This document shows positions 1 to 9,279 of a stretch of 64,000 bases of DNA, one piece after another. Below the pieces are notes generated by a model. It did not search any database and was not told the DNA's origin. It saw only the letters and a list, made by a program, of their open reading frames with translations. Each line of letters opens with the position of its first letter. Position 1 is the stretch's first letter. Made by a program: the position numbers and the translations under genes. The DNA comes from Microbacterium wangchenii (lineage in GTDB: Bacteria > Actinomycetota > Actinomycetes > Actinomycetales > Microbacteriaceae): assembly GCF_004564355.1 (NCBI RefSeq), contig NZ_CP038266.1:2418001-2482000 (forward strand), in the 5' to 3' direction.

Positions 1-1389
1 GTCGGGCACGGCCCGCACCGGATCGGCCGTGGCGTAGTCCAGGCGCCGGTCGCCGGTCTCGGGCAGCCCGAACGCGGCGGCGACGGCGGCGAGATCTGCG
101 GCGGTGGTCGTCTCGTCGACCGAGACCCCGACGGTGGTGTCGTCGACCCACAGCAGCTGGTAGCCGCGGTCGCGGGCCCGGCGCACGACGTCTCCGGCGC
201 GTCCGGGCACGGAGACCCGGATCGTGTCGAAGAACGCGTCCGAGGCCAGCGCGAAGTCGTACCCGCGCAGGGCGTCGGCGAGGGACTCGGCCTTGCGGGC
301 GACGTCGGTCGCGATCGCGCGGATCCCCTCGGCGCCGTGATAGACGGCGTACATCGCCGCCATGACGGCCAGCAGCACCTGGGCGGTGCAGATGTTGGAC
401 GTGGCCTTCTCGCGGCGGATGTGCTGCTCGCGCGTCTGCAGCGACAGGCGGTAGGCGGGGTGGCCCGCGGCATCCTGCGACACTCCGACCAGGCGCCCCG
501 GGAGCTGCCGCTCCAGCCCTGCGCGGACGGCGAGGTAGCCGGCGTGCGGACCGCCGAAACCCAGCGGCACGCCGAAACGCTGCGTCGTGCCCACCGCGAC
601 GTCGGCGCCCAGCGACCCCGGTGAGCGCAGCAGGGCGAGCGCGAGCAGATCCGCGGCCACCACGACGAGCCCGCCCTGTCCGTGCACCTCCTCGATGACC
701 GCCGACGGATCCCACACGCGCCCCGAGGCACCCGGGTACTGGATGAAGGCCCCGAACGCCTCGACGGGAGCGTCGCCGGCCCCCGCGAAGCCCACTTCGC
801 GCAGCTCGATCCCGACCGCCGCAGCGCGATGACGAAGCAGCGCCTTCGTCTGCGGCAGCGCGTCGGCGTCCACGAGGAAGACGTTCGAAGCCGATCGCGT
901 GGCACGCCGCACCAGCAGCATCCCCTCCACGACGGCGGTGGCCTCATCCAGCATCGACGCGTTCGCCGTGGCGAGGCCGGTGAGGTCGGCGACCATCGTC
1001 TGGAAGTTGATGAGCGCCTCCAGGCGCCCCTGCGAGATCTCCGGCTGGTAGGGCGTGTAGGCGGTGTACCACGACGGGTTCTCCAGCACGTTGCGCGCGA
1101 TCACCGACGGCGTGAGGGTGTCGTAGTACCCGAGCCCGATCATGGGCCGCGCGGTGCGGTTCTGCGCCGCCAGCTCGCGCAGTTCGGCGAGCGCTTCGGC
1201 CTCGCTCGCGGCGGCGGGGATGTCGCTCGTGGGGCGCTCGTGCACCTGGATGCCGGCGGGCACGGCGGTGCGCAGGAGGTCGTCGACGCTGTCGTAGCCG
1301 AGCACATCGAGCATGCGGCGCTGGGCGGTGGCGTCGGTGCCGATGTGCCGATCGGCGAAGCGCGCGACGCCGGAGGTTGCGCCGTTCAC
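1..1389 (-). CDS. gcvP: Glycine dehydrogenase (decarboxylating), P protein; 3' end outside window
   Basis: Pyridoxal-phosphate enzyme that decarboxylates glycine and passes the aminomethyl group to lipoyl-GcvH. The first 463 codons are visible. The N-terminus reads [17 protein letters not shown], followed by the block [15 protein letters not shown], both typical of the GcvP N-terminal half. The full protein is usually about 950 residues, so the PLP-lysine half lies left of base 1. The GTG start at 1389 overlaps the gcvH stop as GTGA, so it is translationally coupled as third gene of the gcvT-gcvH-gcvP operon under the glycine riboswitch. The cut at base 1 is only the window edge. Confidence 0.93.
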   Translation of the reverse strand, partial: MNGATSGVARFADRHIGTDATAQRRMLDVLGYDSVDDLLRTAVPAGIQVHERPTSDIPAAASEAEALAELRELAAQNRTARPMIGLGYYDTLTPSVIARNVLENPSWYTAYTPYQPEISQGRLEALINFQTMVADLTGLATANASMLDEATAVVEGMLLVRRATRSASNVFLVDADALPQTKALLRHRAAAVGIELREVGFAGAGDAPVEAFGAFIQYPGASGRVWDPSAVIEEVHGQGGLVVVAADLLALALLRSPGSLGADVAVGTTQRFGVPLGFGGPHAGYLAVRAGLERQLPGRLVGVSQDAAGHPAYRLSLQTREQHIRREKATSNICTAQVLLAVMAAMYAVYHGAEGIRAIATDVARKAESLADALRGYDFALASDAFFDTIRVSVPGRAGDVVRRARDRGYQLLWVDDTTVGVSVDETTTAADLAAVAAAFGLPETGDRRLDYATADPVRAVPD

Positions 1390-1766
1390 GCGTCGCCGCC
1401 GGTGAGCGCGACATAGGCGGCGCGGTCGAGCGTGCCGGCAGGCTCCGATTCGACCCGGATCTTCACGAGCCATCCCCGTCCGTACGGGTCGCTGTTGACG
1501 ATCGAGGGGTCCTCGACGACGGCATCGTTGACGGCGACGACCGATCCGGTCAAGGGTGCGTAGAGCTCTCCGACCGACTTCGTCGACTCGATCTCGCCGC
1601 ACACCTCCCCGGCGCGCACGGCGGAGTCGGCGGCCGGGAGGTCGACGAACACGACGTCGCCGAGCTGGTCGGCGGCGTAATCGGTGATCCCCACGGTGGC
1701 GATGTCGCCGTCCACGGCGATCCACTCGTGCTCGGCGGTGTACATGAGGGCGTCGAGATCGGTCAT
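1386..1766 (-). CDS. gcvH: Glycine cleavage system H protein
   Basis: Lipoyl carrier protein that shuttles the aminomethyl and dihydrolipoyl intermediates between GcvP, GcvT and the L protein. At 126 residues it has the normal family length. The lipoylation motif is ESTKSVGE, with Lys63 as the lipoate attachment site, and the N-terminal [13 protein letters not shown] block is typical. Its ATG overlaps the gcvT stop as ATGA, and its own TGA overlaps the gcvP GTG, so the three genes form one tightly coupled unit. Confidence 0.97.
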   Translation of the reverse strand: MTDLDALMYTAEHEWIAVDGDIATVGITDYAADQLGDVVFVDLPAADSAVRAGEVCGEIESTKSVGELYAPLTGSVVAVNDAVVEDPSIVNSDPYGRGWLVKIRVESEPAGTLDRAAYVALTGGDA

Positions 1767-2962
1767 TGCTTCCTCCGGTAGAACGGCAGTGCGGTCACGG
1801 TGGCGGGGATGCGGGTCCCCCGGACATCGAGGGTGAGTTCGGTGCCGGATGCGGCGACCGGCGGGGCGACGAAGGCCATCGCGATGGGGTGCCCGAGGGT
1901 CGGGCTGAGGGCGCCGCTGGTCACTTCCCCCACCCGGGTATCGCCGTCGTACACGGCGTAGCCGGCGCGTCCGGCGCGGCGGCCCTCGCTGACGAGCCCG
2001 ACGAGAACCGGAGCATCCGGATCCGGGGCGGCGCCCTTGCCCACGAAATCGGCCTTGTCAGCGGCGACCACCCGGCCGAGCCCGGCCTGGGCCGGATGGA
2101 TGCTGCGCCCGAGCTCGTGCCCGTACAGCGGCATGCCCGCCTCCAGTCGCAGGGTGTCGCGGGCGGCGAGGCCCGCGGGCACGAGGCCCACCGACTCCCC
2201 CGCGGCCAGCAGCGCGTCCCAGAGGCCGGCGGCGCCGGCGGCGGGCAGGAGGAGCTCGAAACCGTCCTCGCCGGTGTAGCCGGTGCGGGCGATGAAGAGG
2301 TCGGCGTCGCGCCACCGGGCAGCGCGTCCGGCGTAGGAGGGCAGGTCGGCGAGCTCCCACGGGAGCCGGGGTTCCCCCGCCCGCCGCGCCGGCTCGGTGA
2401 GGTCGAGGTCGGGGAGCGCCGCGAGGATGTCGCAGGCGCGCGGTCCCTGCACGGCGATCAGGGCGGTCTGGTCGGTCAGGTCTTCGACGTGCGGAGCTTC
2501 CGCGCCGGGAATGCCCGCCCACGTGCCGTCGACGGGGCCGTCGAGGAACGGCAGGATGCGGGGCCACGCCGCTTGCGCGTCGGCGAACGCGCCCGCCACC
2601 GCGTCCCGGTTGCCCGCGTTGGCGATGACGAGGAAGTACTCCTCCCCGGTGCGGTAGACGATCACGTCGTCGACGATGCCGCCGTCCTCGGCGAGGACGA
2701 GCGAGTACTTGGCCTTCCCGATCGGCACCGCCGAGATCCGTCCCGCCAGCACATAGTCGAGGAAGTCCGCGGCCCGGCCGCCGTGCACCCAGAACTCGGC
2801 CATGTGCGAGATGTCGAACAGGCCGGCCGATTGCCGTACGGCGTGGTGCTCGGCGAGGTCGGAGCTGTAGCGGACGGGCATGAGCCAGCCACCGAAATCC
2901 GTGAAGGACGCACCCAGCGCTTCGTGGCGGTCGTGCAGCGGAGTCGTGCGGGGGCCTGGCAT
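1763..2962 (-). CDS. gcvT: Glycine cleavage system T protein (aminomethyltransferase)
   Basis: Transfers the methylene group from aminomethyl-lipoyl GcvH to tetrahydrofolate, releasing ammonia. The 399-residue protein shows [13 protein letters not shown], the folate-site region [12 protein letters not shown] and the C-terminal [13 protein letters not shown] block. The ATG at 2962 was chosen because GGGAGAAC lies just before it and the protein then starts directly with the family N-terminus ([20 protein letters not shown]). The frame stays open upstream to 3049, but that stretch lies in the riboswitch leader and is not protein-like. It is first gene of the operon and is probably switched on by glycine. 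Confidence 0.96.
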   Translation of the reverse strand: MPGPRTTPLHDRHEALGASFTDFGGWLMPVRYSSDLAEHHAVRQSAGLFDISHMAEFWVHGGRAADFLDYVLAGRISAVPIGKAKYSLVLAEDGGIVDDVIVYRTGEEYFLVIANAGNRDAVAGAFADAQAAWPRILPFLDGPVDGTWAGIPGAEAPHVEDLTDQTALIAVQGPRACDILAALPDLDLTEPARRAGEPRLPWELADLPSYAGRAARWRDADLFIARTGYTGEDGFELLLPAAGAAGLWDALLAAGESVGLVPAGLAARDTLRLEAGMPLYGHELGRSIHPAQAGLGRVVAADKADFVGKGAAPDPDAPVLVGLVSEGRRAGRAGYAVYDGDTRVGEVTSGALSPTLGHPIAMAFVAPPVAASGTELTLDVRGTRIPATVTALPFYRRKQ

Positions 2963-2986
2963 GAGTTCTCCCGTTCGCGTGCGGGT

Positions 2987-3004
2987 AGACACCCGATGGT
3001 GTCT
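2987..3004 (-). promoter_or_regulatory. Hairpin between glycine aptamers and gcvT RBS
   Basis: AGACACC and GGTGTCT form a 7-bp stem with a 4-base loop. It sits between the second glycine aptamer and the gcvT ribosome binding site, where an expression platform is expected. Its role is inferred from position only; there is no U-run, so control of translation initiation is more likely than intrinsic termination. Confidence 0.4.
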
Positions 3005-3007
3005 GGG

Positions 3008-3200
3008 AACTCCCCCTCTGTCGTAGGCCTGAGAGTTTCGTCGCCTCATCCAGCGGATGCGGCGGCTTTCACCGTCGGCGGACCGGGGCGGTGCATCCCG
3101 ATCGCTTTCCAGAGTGGCCTGACCCGCGCGGTACGCGGACCTGAGAGATTGGCGGGGAGGCTTGCTCCTTCGGTGCCCGGTGACCGGGGCTCTCCCGCGA
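3008..3200 (-). ncRNA. Tandem glycine riboswitch (gcvT motif)
   Basis: Reading leftward, the RNA contains CGGGAGAGCCCC, then the hallmark GCACCGAAGGAGCAAG, then AATCTCTCAGG (first aptamer). A second aptamer follows: CACTCTGGAAAGCG, CACCGACGGTGAAAGCCG and GAAACTCTCAGGCC, closing with ACAGAGGG. Two aptamers in series upstream of gcvT is the classical glycine riboswitch layout, with glycine binding turning on the cleavage operon. An open frame on the same strand through this RNA (3046-3279) is incidental. Confidence 0.93.
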
Positions 3201-3392
3201 GGGTCGTGGCCGATGTTCGATTGTCAGCCGGAGCCGGCGGCCGCCCGGAGGCGGGACGCGCGGCCAGCATAGCGCGCACGGTCGTCGGGCGACATGGAGG
3301 CGCCGGCCCAGGTGGGACCTCGGGACTCGCCGCTCCCGGTGACCACCACGTCAGCCCGGCGTCATGGCCGGAGCCGTGACGGGCGCGCCGCC
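3201..3392. other. Intergenic region upstream of the riboswitch
   Basis: About 190 bp between the riboswitch and the end of the MarP-like gene. It should hold the gcv promoter, but I cannot pick a convincing -35/-10 pair. No protein-like frame is seen. Confidence 0.4.
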
Positions 3393-4565
3393 TCAGCGCC
3401 GGCAGGAGCCGGAGGGGACAGCCGCGTCGAACGCGTCGAGCTGGGCGAGCACGGGGTTCAGCTCCGCCGGCGTCATCGCGTAGCCGAGGTCCTCACCGAC
3501 GTCGGAGCGGGCGAAGACGACACCTGCCACGCGGCCGTCGGGAGTGAGCACGGGACCCCCGGAGTTGCCGGGCTGCACGGTCGCGGCCAGCGCGTAGATC
3601 TCGCGCAGCGCGGCGGAGGAGTCGGAGATGTCGGGAACGGCCACGGTGCCCACCGACACCACCTGCGCCGCGCCGGAGGTGAACGGCCCGCCGTGCGGGT
3701 AGCCCTGCACGACCGCGGCGTCGCCGACGGCCAGGGTGGGGGCCACGGTGAGGGGCTCGGCGCCGAGATCGTCCACGGCCACGACGGCCAGATCGTCGAT
3801 GGGGTCGAAGTACACGACACGTCCATCGCGCGCCGCCTCGCCGGGCAGCTCCACCACCGGCTGGGTCACGCCCGCCACCACGTGCGCGTTGGTCACGACG
3901 AGGTCGGGCGAGACGGCGAAGCCTGTGCCGCTGGCGGTGATGCCGCATGCGTACGCGACGCCGGTGATCTTGGCCACCGACTGCGCGGCGCGGGTCAGAG
4001 ACGGGTCATCCAGGGCGACGTCGGGGGCCTCCGGTGTGACGACCGGCTCGAGGAGCCGGCCCAGGGTGGGCAGCCCCTCGTCGAACACCGATCCGCGCAG
4101 CTGCGCCAGCGCGGCGCGTACGGGGGCGGGGGTGCCGGCATCGATCGTGCGCAGCACTGCGGAGGACGCCAGCGCGCTGGAGACGACGGGGGTTCCGGTG
4201 GAGACGAGCGCCCCGCCAACGAACGAGATCGCCAGCACCGCCGCCACGAGGTTCACCGCGGCGCCCAGGAGCCGCTCGGGGATGCGCAGGCGCATGCGGT
4301 CGACGCCGCGCCGCAGCATCCGTCCCACCGCCGATCCGATCGCCGCGCCCGCCAGCAGGAGGAAGATGCCGGCGCCGGCCACCGCGAGCGTGCGCCATCC
4401 GGCCACGGGCACCCAGCGCCCCACGACCGGCATGAGCCAGTACGCGGCGAGGGCGCCGACGGCCAGGCCCGCGAACAGCCCGACGCTGGCGAGCAGCCCG
4501 CGGCGCAGTCCCACGACGACCGCGATCACGAGCAGCACGATCAGCAGGACGTCCACGAGCAGCAC
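3393..4565 (-). CDS. MarP-like membrane-anchored serine protease (CvpA + trypsin-like)
   Basis: A 390-residue protein with an N-terminal CvpA-like membrane region (about four hydrophobic segments, residues 1-125) and a C-terminal chymotrypsin-fold protease. The triad is visible: His228 in TNAHVVAG, Asp258 in DPIDDLAVV and Ser335 in QPGNSGGP. This is the architecture of mycobacterial MarP (Rv3671c), a periplasmic protease linked to acid and oxidative stress survival; function here is inferred from that. The GTG start at 4565 is supported by a TAGCGT box at 4577-4572 six bases upstream, a leaderless arrangement. Cys207 and Cys388 could form a disulfide. Confidence 0.88.
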   Translation of the reverse strand: MLLVDVLLIVLLVIAVVVGLRRGLLASVGLFAGLAVGALAAYWLMPVVGRWVPVAGWRTLAVAGAGIFLLLAGAAIGSAVGRMLRRGVDRMRLRIPERLLGAAVNLVAAVLAISFVGGALVSTGTPVVSSALASSAVLRTIDAGTPAPVRAALAQLRGSVFDEGLPTLGRLLEPVVTPEAPDVALDDPSLTRAAQSVAKITGVAYACGITASGTGFAVSPDLVVTNAHVVAGVTQPVVELPGEAARDGRVVYFDPIDDLAVVAVDDLGAEPLTVAPTLAVGDAAVVQGYPHGGPFTSGAAQVVSVGTVAVPDISDSSAALREIYALAATVQPGNSGGPVLTPDGRVAGVVFARSDVGEDLGYAMTPAELNPVLAQLDAFDAAVPSGSCRR

Positions 4566-4720
4566 GGGTTCACGCTAGGGCGACACCCTGGGAGACCCCC
4601 GACGACGACGACGCTCGGTCCGCATCCGAGGGCCCGCGTCGGTCGACGCAACGGGGGCCGAGCGCGACCGTCGCAGTGCGACGCGCTGGCGGCATCGGTG
4701 GCGGCGGTACGATCGGGCGC

Positions 4721-5662
4721 GTGAGCGCGATCACCGTCATCGTGCCGGGGCACGACGTCCAGTCCTACGCCCAGGAGGCGCTGGACTCCCTCGTCGCGCA
4801 GACCCGCACCGACTGGACCGCGGTCCTCGTCGACGACGCCTCCACGGATGCCACGGGCGAGCTCTTCGCCGCGGCGGCCGCCGCCGACCCGCGCTTCCGT
4901 GTCGTGCGGCACGACACCCGTCGCGGCCTCGCCGCCGCGCGCAACACCGGCCTCGACCTCGTCGACACGCCCCTCCTCGGCTTCCTCGACGCCGACGATC
5001 GGCTGCGTCCGCACGCCCTGGAGCGGCTCATCGGCGCGCTGGATGAATCCGGGAGCGACTTCGCCGTCGGGGCGTACGTCCGCTTGCGTCCCGACGGGGT
5101 CGGCGGGTATGCCGCGGGCGCCGTGCAGCCGTGGGTGGCGGCGGCGACGACCCCGGCGCGCACCGCGACGACGCTCGCCGAGCACCCCGGTGCATCCGCC
5201 AACATCGTGGCGTGGTCGAAGGTGACCCGCACGGAGTTCTGGCACCGGGCGGGTCTGCGCTTCCCCGACGGGCGCCTGTATGAGGACCAGGTGGTCGCGC
5301 AGCAGATGTACGCCCGTGCCCGCGCGTTCGACGTCGTGCCCGACGTGGTCGTGGAGTGGCGCGAGCGCGCCGACGGCACCTCGATCACCCAGGGCCGGCA
5401 CGCCCTCCCCGTGCTGCAGGAGTACCTCGCGGCCATGCGCGGCGGGATCGACGTGCTCGAGGCCGCGGGGATGCACGCGGCCGTGCAGCATCGCGTGCGC
5501 CTGATCCTCGCGATGGACGTTCCTCCGCTCGTGCAGATCGCCCGCACGCACCGCGACGACGCCTACCGGCGTGCGCTGGGGGCGTTCGTCCGCGACATCC
5601 ACGCGCTGTCGGCCCCGTCCGCCCCGCCGCCGCCTCCGGTCGCCGCCGCCCTGCTCTGGTAG
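4721..5662 (+). CDS. Glycosyltransferase family 2
   Basis: GT-A fold transferase of 313 residues using a nucleotide sugar. The N-terminus (SAITVIVPGHDVQSYAQEAL) is followed by VLVDDASTDATG, then GLAAARNTGLD, and FLDADDR carries the DXD-type metal/nucleotide site. The C-terminal half is soluble with no clear membrane segment. The GTG at 4721 was chosen over upstream in-frame starts because the family N-terminus begins there and TACGAT (4708-4713) lies seven bases upstream, giving a leaderless mRNA. The acceptor is unknown; wall polysaccharide or teichoic-acid-type decoration is possible. It is monocistronic and followed by a palindromic terminator/repeat. Confidence 0.85.
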   Translation: MSAITVIVPGHDVQSYAQEALDSLVAQTRTDWTAVLVDDASTDATGELFAAAAAADPRFRVVRHDTRRGLAAARNTGLDLVDTPLLGFLDADDRLRPHALERLIGALDESGSDFAVGAYVRLRPDGVGGYAAGAVQPWVAAATTPARTATTLAEHPGASANIVAWSKVTRTEFWHRAGLRFPDGRLYEDQVVAQQMYARARAFDVVPDVVVEWRERADGTSITQGRHALPVLQEYLAAMRGGIDVLEAAGMHAAVQHRVRLILAMDVPPLVQIARTHRDDAYRRALGAFVRDIHALSAPSAPPPPPVAAALLW

Positions 5663-5677
5663 CCCGCTTCGCCGACA

Positions 5678-5738
5678 GTGCACCGTCCCGGCGAACCCGC
5701 ACCATATCCGGTGCACTCTCGCCGGGAGGGTGCACTTT
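5678..5738. repeat. Palindromic repeat, copy 1; bidirectional terminator position
   Basis: CCCGGCGA (5687-5694) pairs with TCGCCGGG (5719-5726), and inner GCACC (5699-5703) pairs with GGTGC (5710-5714). The element continues with GGGTGCACTT. A second copy in the same orientation lies at 7249-7312. It sits between two convergent genes, so it probably terminates both, but its duplication suggests an interspersed repeat family. Confidence 0.75.
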
Positions 5739-5743
5739 CGCCG

Positions 5744-6544
5744 TCACGCGGCGCGGGCGGTGATCCTTCCCATGAGCATCACGGCGTGCCGCCGGCTCAG
5801 GATTCGCGCCAGCGCCGCCGCAGCCCGGTTGCGCCGCCCCGAGATGACACTGGGCTCCGGCGCTCCGGCATCCAGCGCCCGCATCGCCGCCCGGACGACC
5901 TCCTGAGGCGTCTGACGCTGCGCTCCCCCGTCGGCGGCATCGTTGCCGAGCACCTCGAAGAACTCCGTCTGCGTCGCTCCGGGCGACAGCGCGAAAACCT
6001 GCAGACCGCTACCGCGATATTCGAACCAGAGCGCCTCGGTGAAGTGCAGCACGAACGCCTTGCTGGCCGCATAGACGGCCATCCGGGGGCCGGGCAGGTA
6101 GGCGGCCATGCTGGCGACATTGATCAGGAAACCACGGCCGCGCCCGCGCATGTCCTCGATGAAGGTGCGGCTGATATCGACCACGGCGGAGATGTTCAGC
6201 GCGATCTCATCCTGCAGTCTCACACCGTCTTCGTCGTGGAACGGACCCTCCGTGCCGAAGCCGGCGTTGTTGATGACGCTCGTGACCGTGATGCTCCGCG
6301 CTGCCAGCACGTCGCGGAGCTGCGCGCCGGCCTGCGGACGACTGAGGTCGGCCTGAAGGGGCGTCACGCGCACGCCGTGGGCCGTCGTGAGTTCCGCCGC
6401 GAGAGCTTCCAGGCGGTCTCCGCGCCGAGCCACCAGGACGAGGTCGGCGCCGCGCGCGGCGAGCCGGCGGGCGAATTCGGCGCCGATGCCGGAGCTGGCG
6501 CCCGTGATCAGCACGCGCTCGGTGCGATAGTCGACAGCGCTCAT
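5744..6544 (-). CDS. Short-chain dehydrogenase/reductase, classical type
   Basis: NAD(P)-dependent oxidoreductase of 266 residues. It has the Rossmann TGASSGIG cofactor motif near residue 14, the NNAG motif in VINNAGFG, a catalytic Ser in NVASMAAY and YAASK with the catalytic Tyr/Lys pair. The basic ARRGDR after beta-2 suggests NADPH preference. The substrate is unknown. It is divergent from a TetR regulator, with a probable operator between them, so it is likely the regulator's target. GGAGG lies close before the ATG. Confidence 0.88.
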   Translation of the reverse strand: MSAVDYRTERVLITGASSGIGAEFARRLAARGADLVLVARRGDRLEALAAELTTAHGVRVTPLQADLSRPQAGAQLRDVLAARSITVTSVINNAGFGTEGPFHDEDGVRLQDEIALNISAVVDISRTFIEDMRGRGRGFLINVASMAAYLPGPRMAVYAASKAFVLHFTEALWFEYRGSGLQVFALSPGATQTEFFEVLGNDAADGGAQRQTPQEVVRAAMRALDAGAPEPSVISGRRNRAAAALARILSRRHAVMLMGRITARAA

Positions 6545-6568
6545 GGCCCTCCGATCGTGGATATGTCC

Positions 6569-6601
6569 TGACAGTCAATGCGTTTATGGCAGCGTCTGTC
6601 A
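6569..6601. promoter_or_regulatory. Candidate TetR operator between SDR and tetR
   Basis: TGACAG (6569-6574) and CTGTCA (6596-6601) form an inverted repeat in the 94-bp divergent region. On the minus strand the right arm reads TTGACA and may double as the SDR gene's -35 box. Position and symmetry suggest a binding site for the adjacent TetR protein; the wide spacing keeps this tentative. Confidence 0.45.
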
Positions 6602-6638
6602 AGAATGTCTCTCCACGTCACGTGATTAGGATGGCGAC

Positions 6639-7232
6639 ATGCCTGAATCCGCGGTCAAGAGCCTCCGAGAGCGGGCCCGCGACGGTGCGCGCGAGCACAT
6701 CGCGACCGAAGCGATGCGTCTGTTCCTCGAGCAGGGATTCGACGCGACGACGATCGACCAGATCGCGGCGGCCGCGGGCATATCGCCGCGCTCGTTCTTC
6801 CGCTACTTCTCCACGAAGGAGGACGTCGTCCTGGGCGGACTGTCGTCGCAGGGCGAGGCGATCCGCGATGCGCTGGAATCCCGCCCTGCGGAGGAAGGTC
6901 CATGGGAGGCACTGCGCGCAGCACTGCTGACGCTGCGTCCCCTCGGCCGCACGCGTGAGGAGCAACTGGCCATCGGGCGGATGATCCACGAGACGCCGTC
7001 GCTGCGCGCCCGCAGCATCGAGAAGCACCTCGGCTGGCAACGCCTGTTCGTTCCCGACGTCAAGCGGCGACTCGGCATCCCCTCGCAGGACCACGACGAT
7101 CCTCGCGCCCACGCCATCGTCGCCTGCGTACTCACGTGCCTCGATGTCGTGGGCGAGTTCTGGACTCGCGGTGACGGCCGAGAGGACATCGCCGACCTCT
7201 GGGACCGCGCCGTCTCCGCAGTGCGCAGCTGA
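6639..7232 (+). CDS. TetR family transcriptional regulator
   Basis: A 197-residue repressor-type protein. The N-terminal helix-turn-helix is clear: RLFLEQGFDATTIDQIAAAAGISPRS... with FFRYFSTKEDVV as recognition and following helices. The C-terminal half is a typical variable ligand domain. The ATG lies six bases after TAGGAT (6627-6632), so the mRNA is probably leaderless. It is divergent from the SDR gene and presumably controls it and itself. The ligand is unknown. Confidence 0.88.
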   Translation: MPESAVKSLRERARDGAREHIATEAMRLFLEQGFDATTIDQIAAAAGISPRSFFRYFSTKEDVVLGGLSSQGEAIRDALESRPAEEGPWEALRAALLTLRPLGRTREEQLAIGRMIHETPSLRARSIEKHLGWQRLFVPDVKRRLGIPSQDHDDPRAHAIVACVLTCLDVVGEFWTRGDGREDIADLWDRAVSAVRS

Positions 7233-7248
7233 CCACGCGTTACGCCCA

Positions 7249-7312
7249 GAGTGCCTCACCCCGGCGAATCCGCACCACATCCGGTGCACTCTCGCCGGGG
7301 TGGTGCACTTCC
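7249..7312. repeat. Palindromic repeat, copy 2; bidirectional terminator position
   Basis: Close copy of the element at 5678-5738 in the same orientation. CCCCGGCGA (7259-7267) pairs with TCGCCGGGG (7292-7300) and GCACC (7272-7276) with GGTGC (7283-7287). The core CCGGTGCACTCTCGCCGGG is identical in both copies. It lies between the convergent tetR and ABC transporter genes. Confidence 0.75.
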
Positions 7313-7337
7313 GCGGCACGGCGGCGCGGCGGGCGGG

Positions 7338-9242
7338 TCAGGACTCGGCGGCGGATTCCTCGGTGAGGATGCGGCTGGCTGCGAGCTGCTCGGCGGCCAG
7401 GCTCGCATACAGCCCCTCGCGCGCGAGCAGTTCGGCGTGCGTGCCCGACTCCACGATGCGGCCGGCGTCCACGACGTGGATGACGTCGGCTCCGATCACG
7501 GTGGACAGCCGATGCGCGATCGTGAGGGTCGTGCGGCCGCGCGCGGCGGCATCCAGCGCCTCCTGCACGATGCGCTCGGACACGGTGTCCAGCGCACTGG
7601 TGGCCTCGTCCAGCAGGAGCACGGGCGGGTCCTTCAGCAGCACGCGGGCGATCGCGATGCGCTGCTTCTCCCCGCCGGACAGGCGATACCCCCGCTCGCC
7701 CACGATCGTGTCGTAGCCGCGCTCGAAGCCGGCGATGACGTGATGGATGTTCGCCGCCCGGCAGGCTTCCTCCAGCTGCGCGTCGGTGGCGTCGGGCTTG
7801 GCGTAGCGGAGGTTGTCGCGGATCGTGGCGTGGAAGAGATACGTCTCCTGCGACACGATGCCGATCTCATCGATGATCGACGCCTGCTGGAGCCGCCGCA
7901 CATCCGCGCCGGCGAACAGCACGGATCCCTCTGATGCCTCGTACAACCGCGGCGTGAGGTACAGGATCGTCGTCTTCCCCGCCCCGGAAGGCCCGACGAA
8001 GGCGACGTGCGAGCCGGGCTCGGCGACGAACGAGACGCCGTGGAGGGTCGCACGGGTCTCCGCCGAGGCATCCGGGTAGCGGAACACGACGTCGCGGAAC
8101 TCGATGCGTCCGAGCGGACCGGGGGCGTCCGCGACGGCGATGGCGTCGGGCGCGTCGCGGATCGCCGGCACCAGGTCGAGGTACTCGAAGATGCGGGCGA
8201 ACAGGGCCGCGGAGGTCTGCAGGTCGAGCGAGACGCGCATGAGGCCCATGAGCGGCATGAGCAGCCGGGCCTGCACGGTCGTGAACGCCACGATCGTGCC
8301 GGCGGTGATGGTGTCGACACCGCCGGTCACGAGGTATCCCGCGACCAGGTAGATGAGCGCCGGAACGCTGGACACGATCACCTGCACGACGGCGAAGAAC
8401 CCCTGGCCGCTCATCGCGCGCCGCACCTGCAGGCGCACCTGATTGACGTTCTCGGTGGCGAACCGCTCCGACTCCGTGCGCTGGCGGTTGAACGACTTGG
8501 ACAGCAGGATGCCCGACACGCTGAGGGTCTCCTGCGTGATGGAGGTCAGCTCGCTCAGCGACTCCTGGGTCTCCCCCGCGATGCGCGCCCGCACCTGCCC
8601 GACGCGCCGCTGCACGAGGATCAGCACCGGCATCATCACGACCGCGATGATCGTGAGCCGCCAGTCGATGAGGATCATCGCCACGAGAGAGGCCACCACC
8701 GTGACCGCGTTGCCCAGGATGCTGGTGACGGTGTTGGTCAGCACGCCCGACACCCCGCCGACATCGTTCTGCAGGCGCGACTGGATGACGCCGGTCTTGG
8801 TGCGCGTGAAAAAGCCCAGCTCCATCGCCTGCAAGTGGTCGAACAGGCGCACGCGCAGGTCGCCGGTGACGCGGTTTCCGACGGTGGAGGTCAGCCACGT
8901 CTGGACGACCCCGAGAACGGCCGAGAGCAGGAACAGCCCGATCATGATCGCCACGAGGCGCAGCAGCAGCGCAAGGTCAGGCGATCCGCCATCGACGGGG
9001 AAGAGTGCGTCGTCGAAGATCCGTTGCACCAACAGCGGGGGGATGACCGCGACCGCGGCGCCGGCGATGACGAGGATCGCCGTCACGATGATGCGCCCCC
9101 GGTACGGGCGGAAGAGCTCCACCACGCGCCTGCCCAGGTGCGCGACGCGCGGCGCCTGCGCGTTCAGACGACGCTGGGCCTGGATGTCGACCCCGCGGAA
9201 CGCGGCGCCGCCGCCACCAGCGCCCCGGCCACCCATACTCAT
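7338..9242 (-). CDS. ABC exporter, fused permease-ATPase (MsbA/LmrA type)
   Basis: A 634-residue half-transporter that would act as a homodimer, or as a heterodimer with an unlinked partner. The N-terminal ABC membrane domain with six helices spans roughly residues 45-340. The C-terminal ATPase has Walker A GPSGAGKTT, Q-loop VSQETYLF, signature LSGGEKQR, Walker B LLLDEATS and the H-loop in TIAHRLST. The substrate (lipid, peptide or drug) cannot be told from the sequence. The start at 9242 is seven bases from TAGGCT (9255-9250), a leaderless layout. It faces the MFS pump gene across a divergent promoter region. Confidence 0.92.
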   Translation of the reverse strand: MSMGGRGAGGGGAAFRGVDIQAQRRLNAQAPRVAHLGRRVVELFRPYRGRIIVTAILVIAGAAVAVIPPLLVQRIFDDALFPVDGGSPDLALLLRLVAIMIGLFLLSAVLGVVQTWLTSTVGNRVTGDLRVRLFDHLQAMELGFFTRTKTGVIQSRLQNDVGGVSGVLTNTVTSILGNAVTVVASLVAMILIDWRLTIIAVVMMPVLILVQRRVGQVRARIAGETQESLSELTSITQETLSVSGILLSKSFNRQRTESERFATENVNQVRLQVRRAMSGQGFFAVVQVIVSSVPALIYLVAGYLVTGGVDTITAGTIVAFTTVQARLLMPLMGLMRVSLDLQTSAALFARIFEYLDLVPAIRDAPDAIAVADAPGPLGRIEFRDVVFRYPDASAETRATLHGVSFVAEPGSHVAFVGPSGAGKTTILYLTPRLYEASEGSVLFAGADVRRLQQASIIDEIGIVSQETYLFHATIRDNLRYAKPDATDAQLEEACRAANIHHVIAGFERGYDTIVGERGYRLSGGEKQRIAIARVLLKDPPVLLLDEATSALDTVSERIVQEALDAAARGRTTLTIAHRLSTVIGADVIHVVDAGRIVESGTHAELLAREGLYASLAAEQLAASRILTEESAAES

Positions 9243-9279
9243 GCGAGCCAGCCTATGTCGGTGCGCCCGGGCCCCGGGC

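Noticed and set aside
3046..3279. Open frame over the glycine riboswitch
   Set aside because: Explained by conserved RNA sequence; no protein character.
1766..3379. Long plus-strand open frame across gcvT and the riboswitch
   Set aside because: Antisense to gcvT, Gly/Arg/His/Val-rich without motifs; high GC makes such frames common.
5744..7232. Composite transposon
   Set aside because: The flanking repeats are short and same-orientation, and no transposase gene is present.
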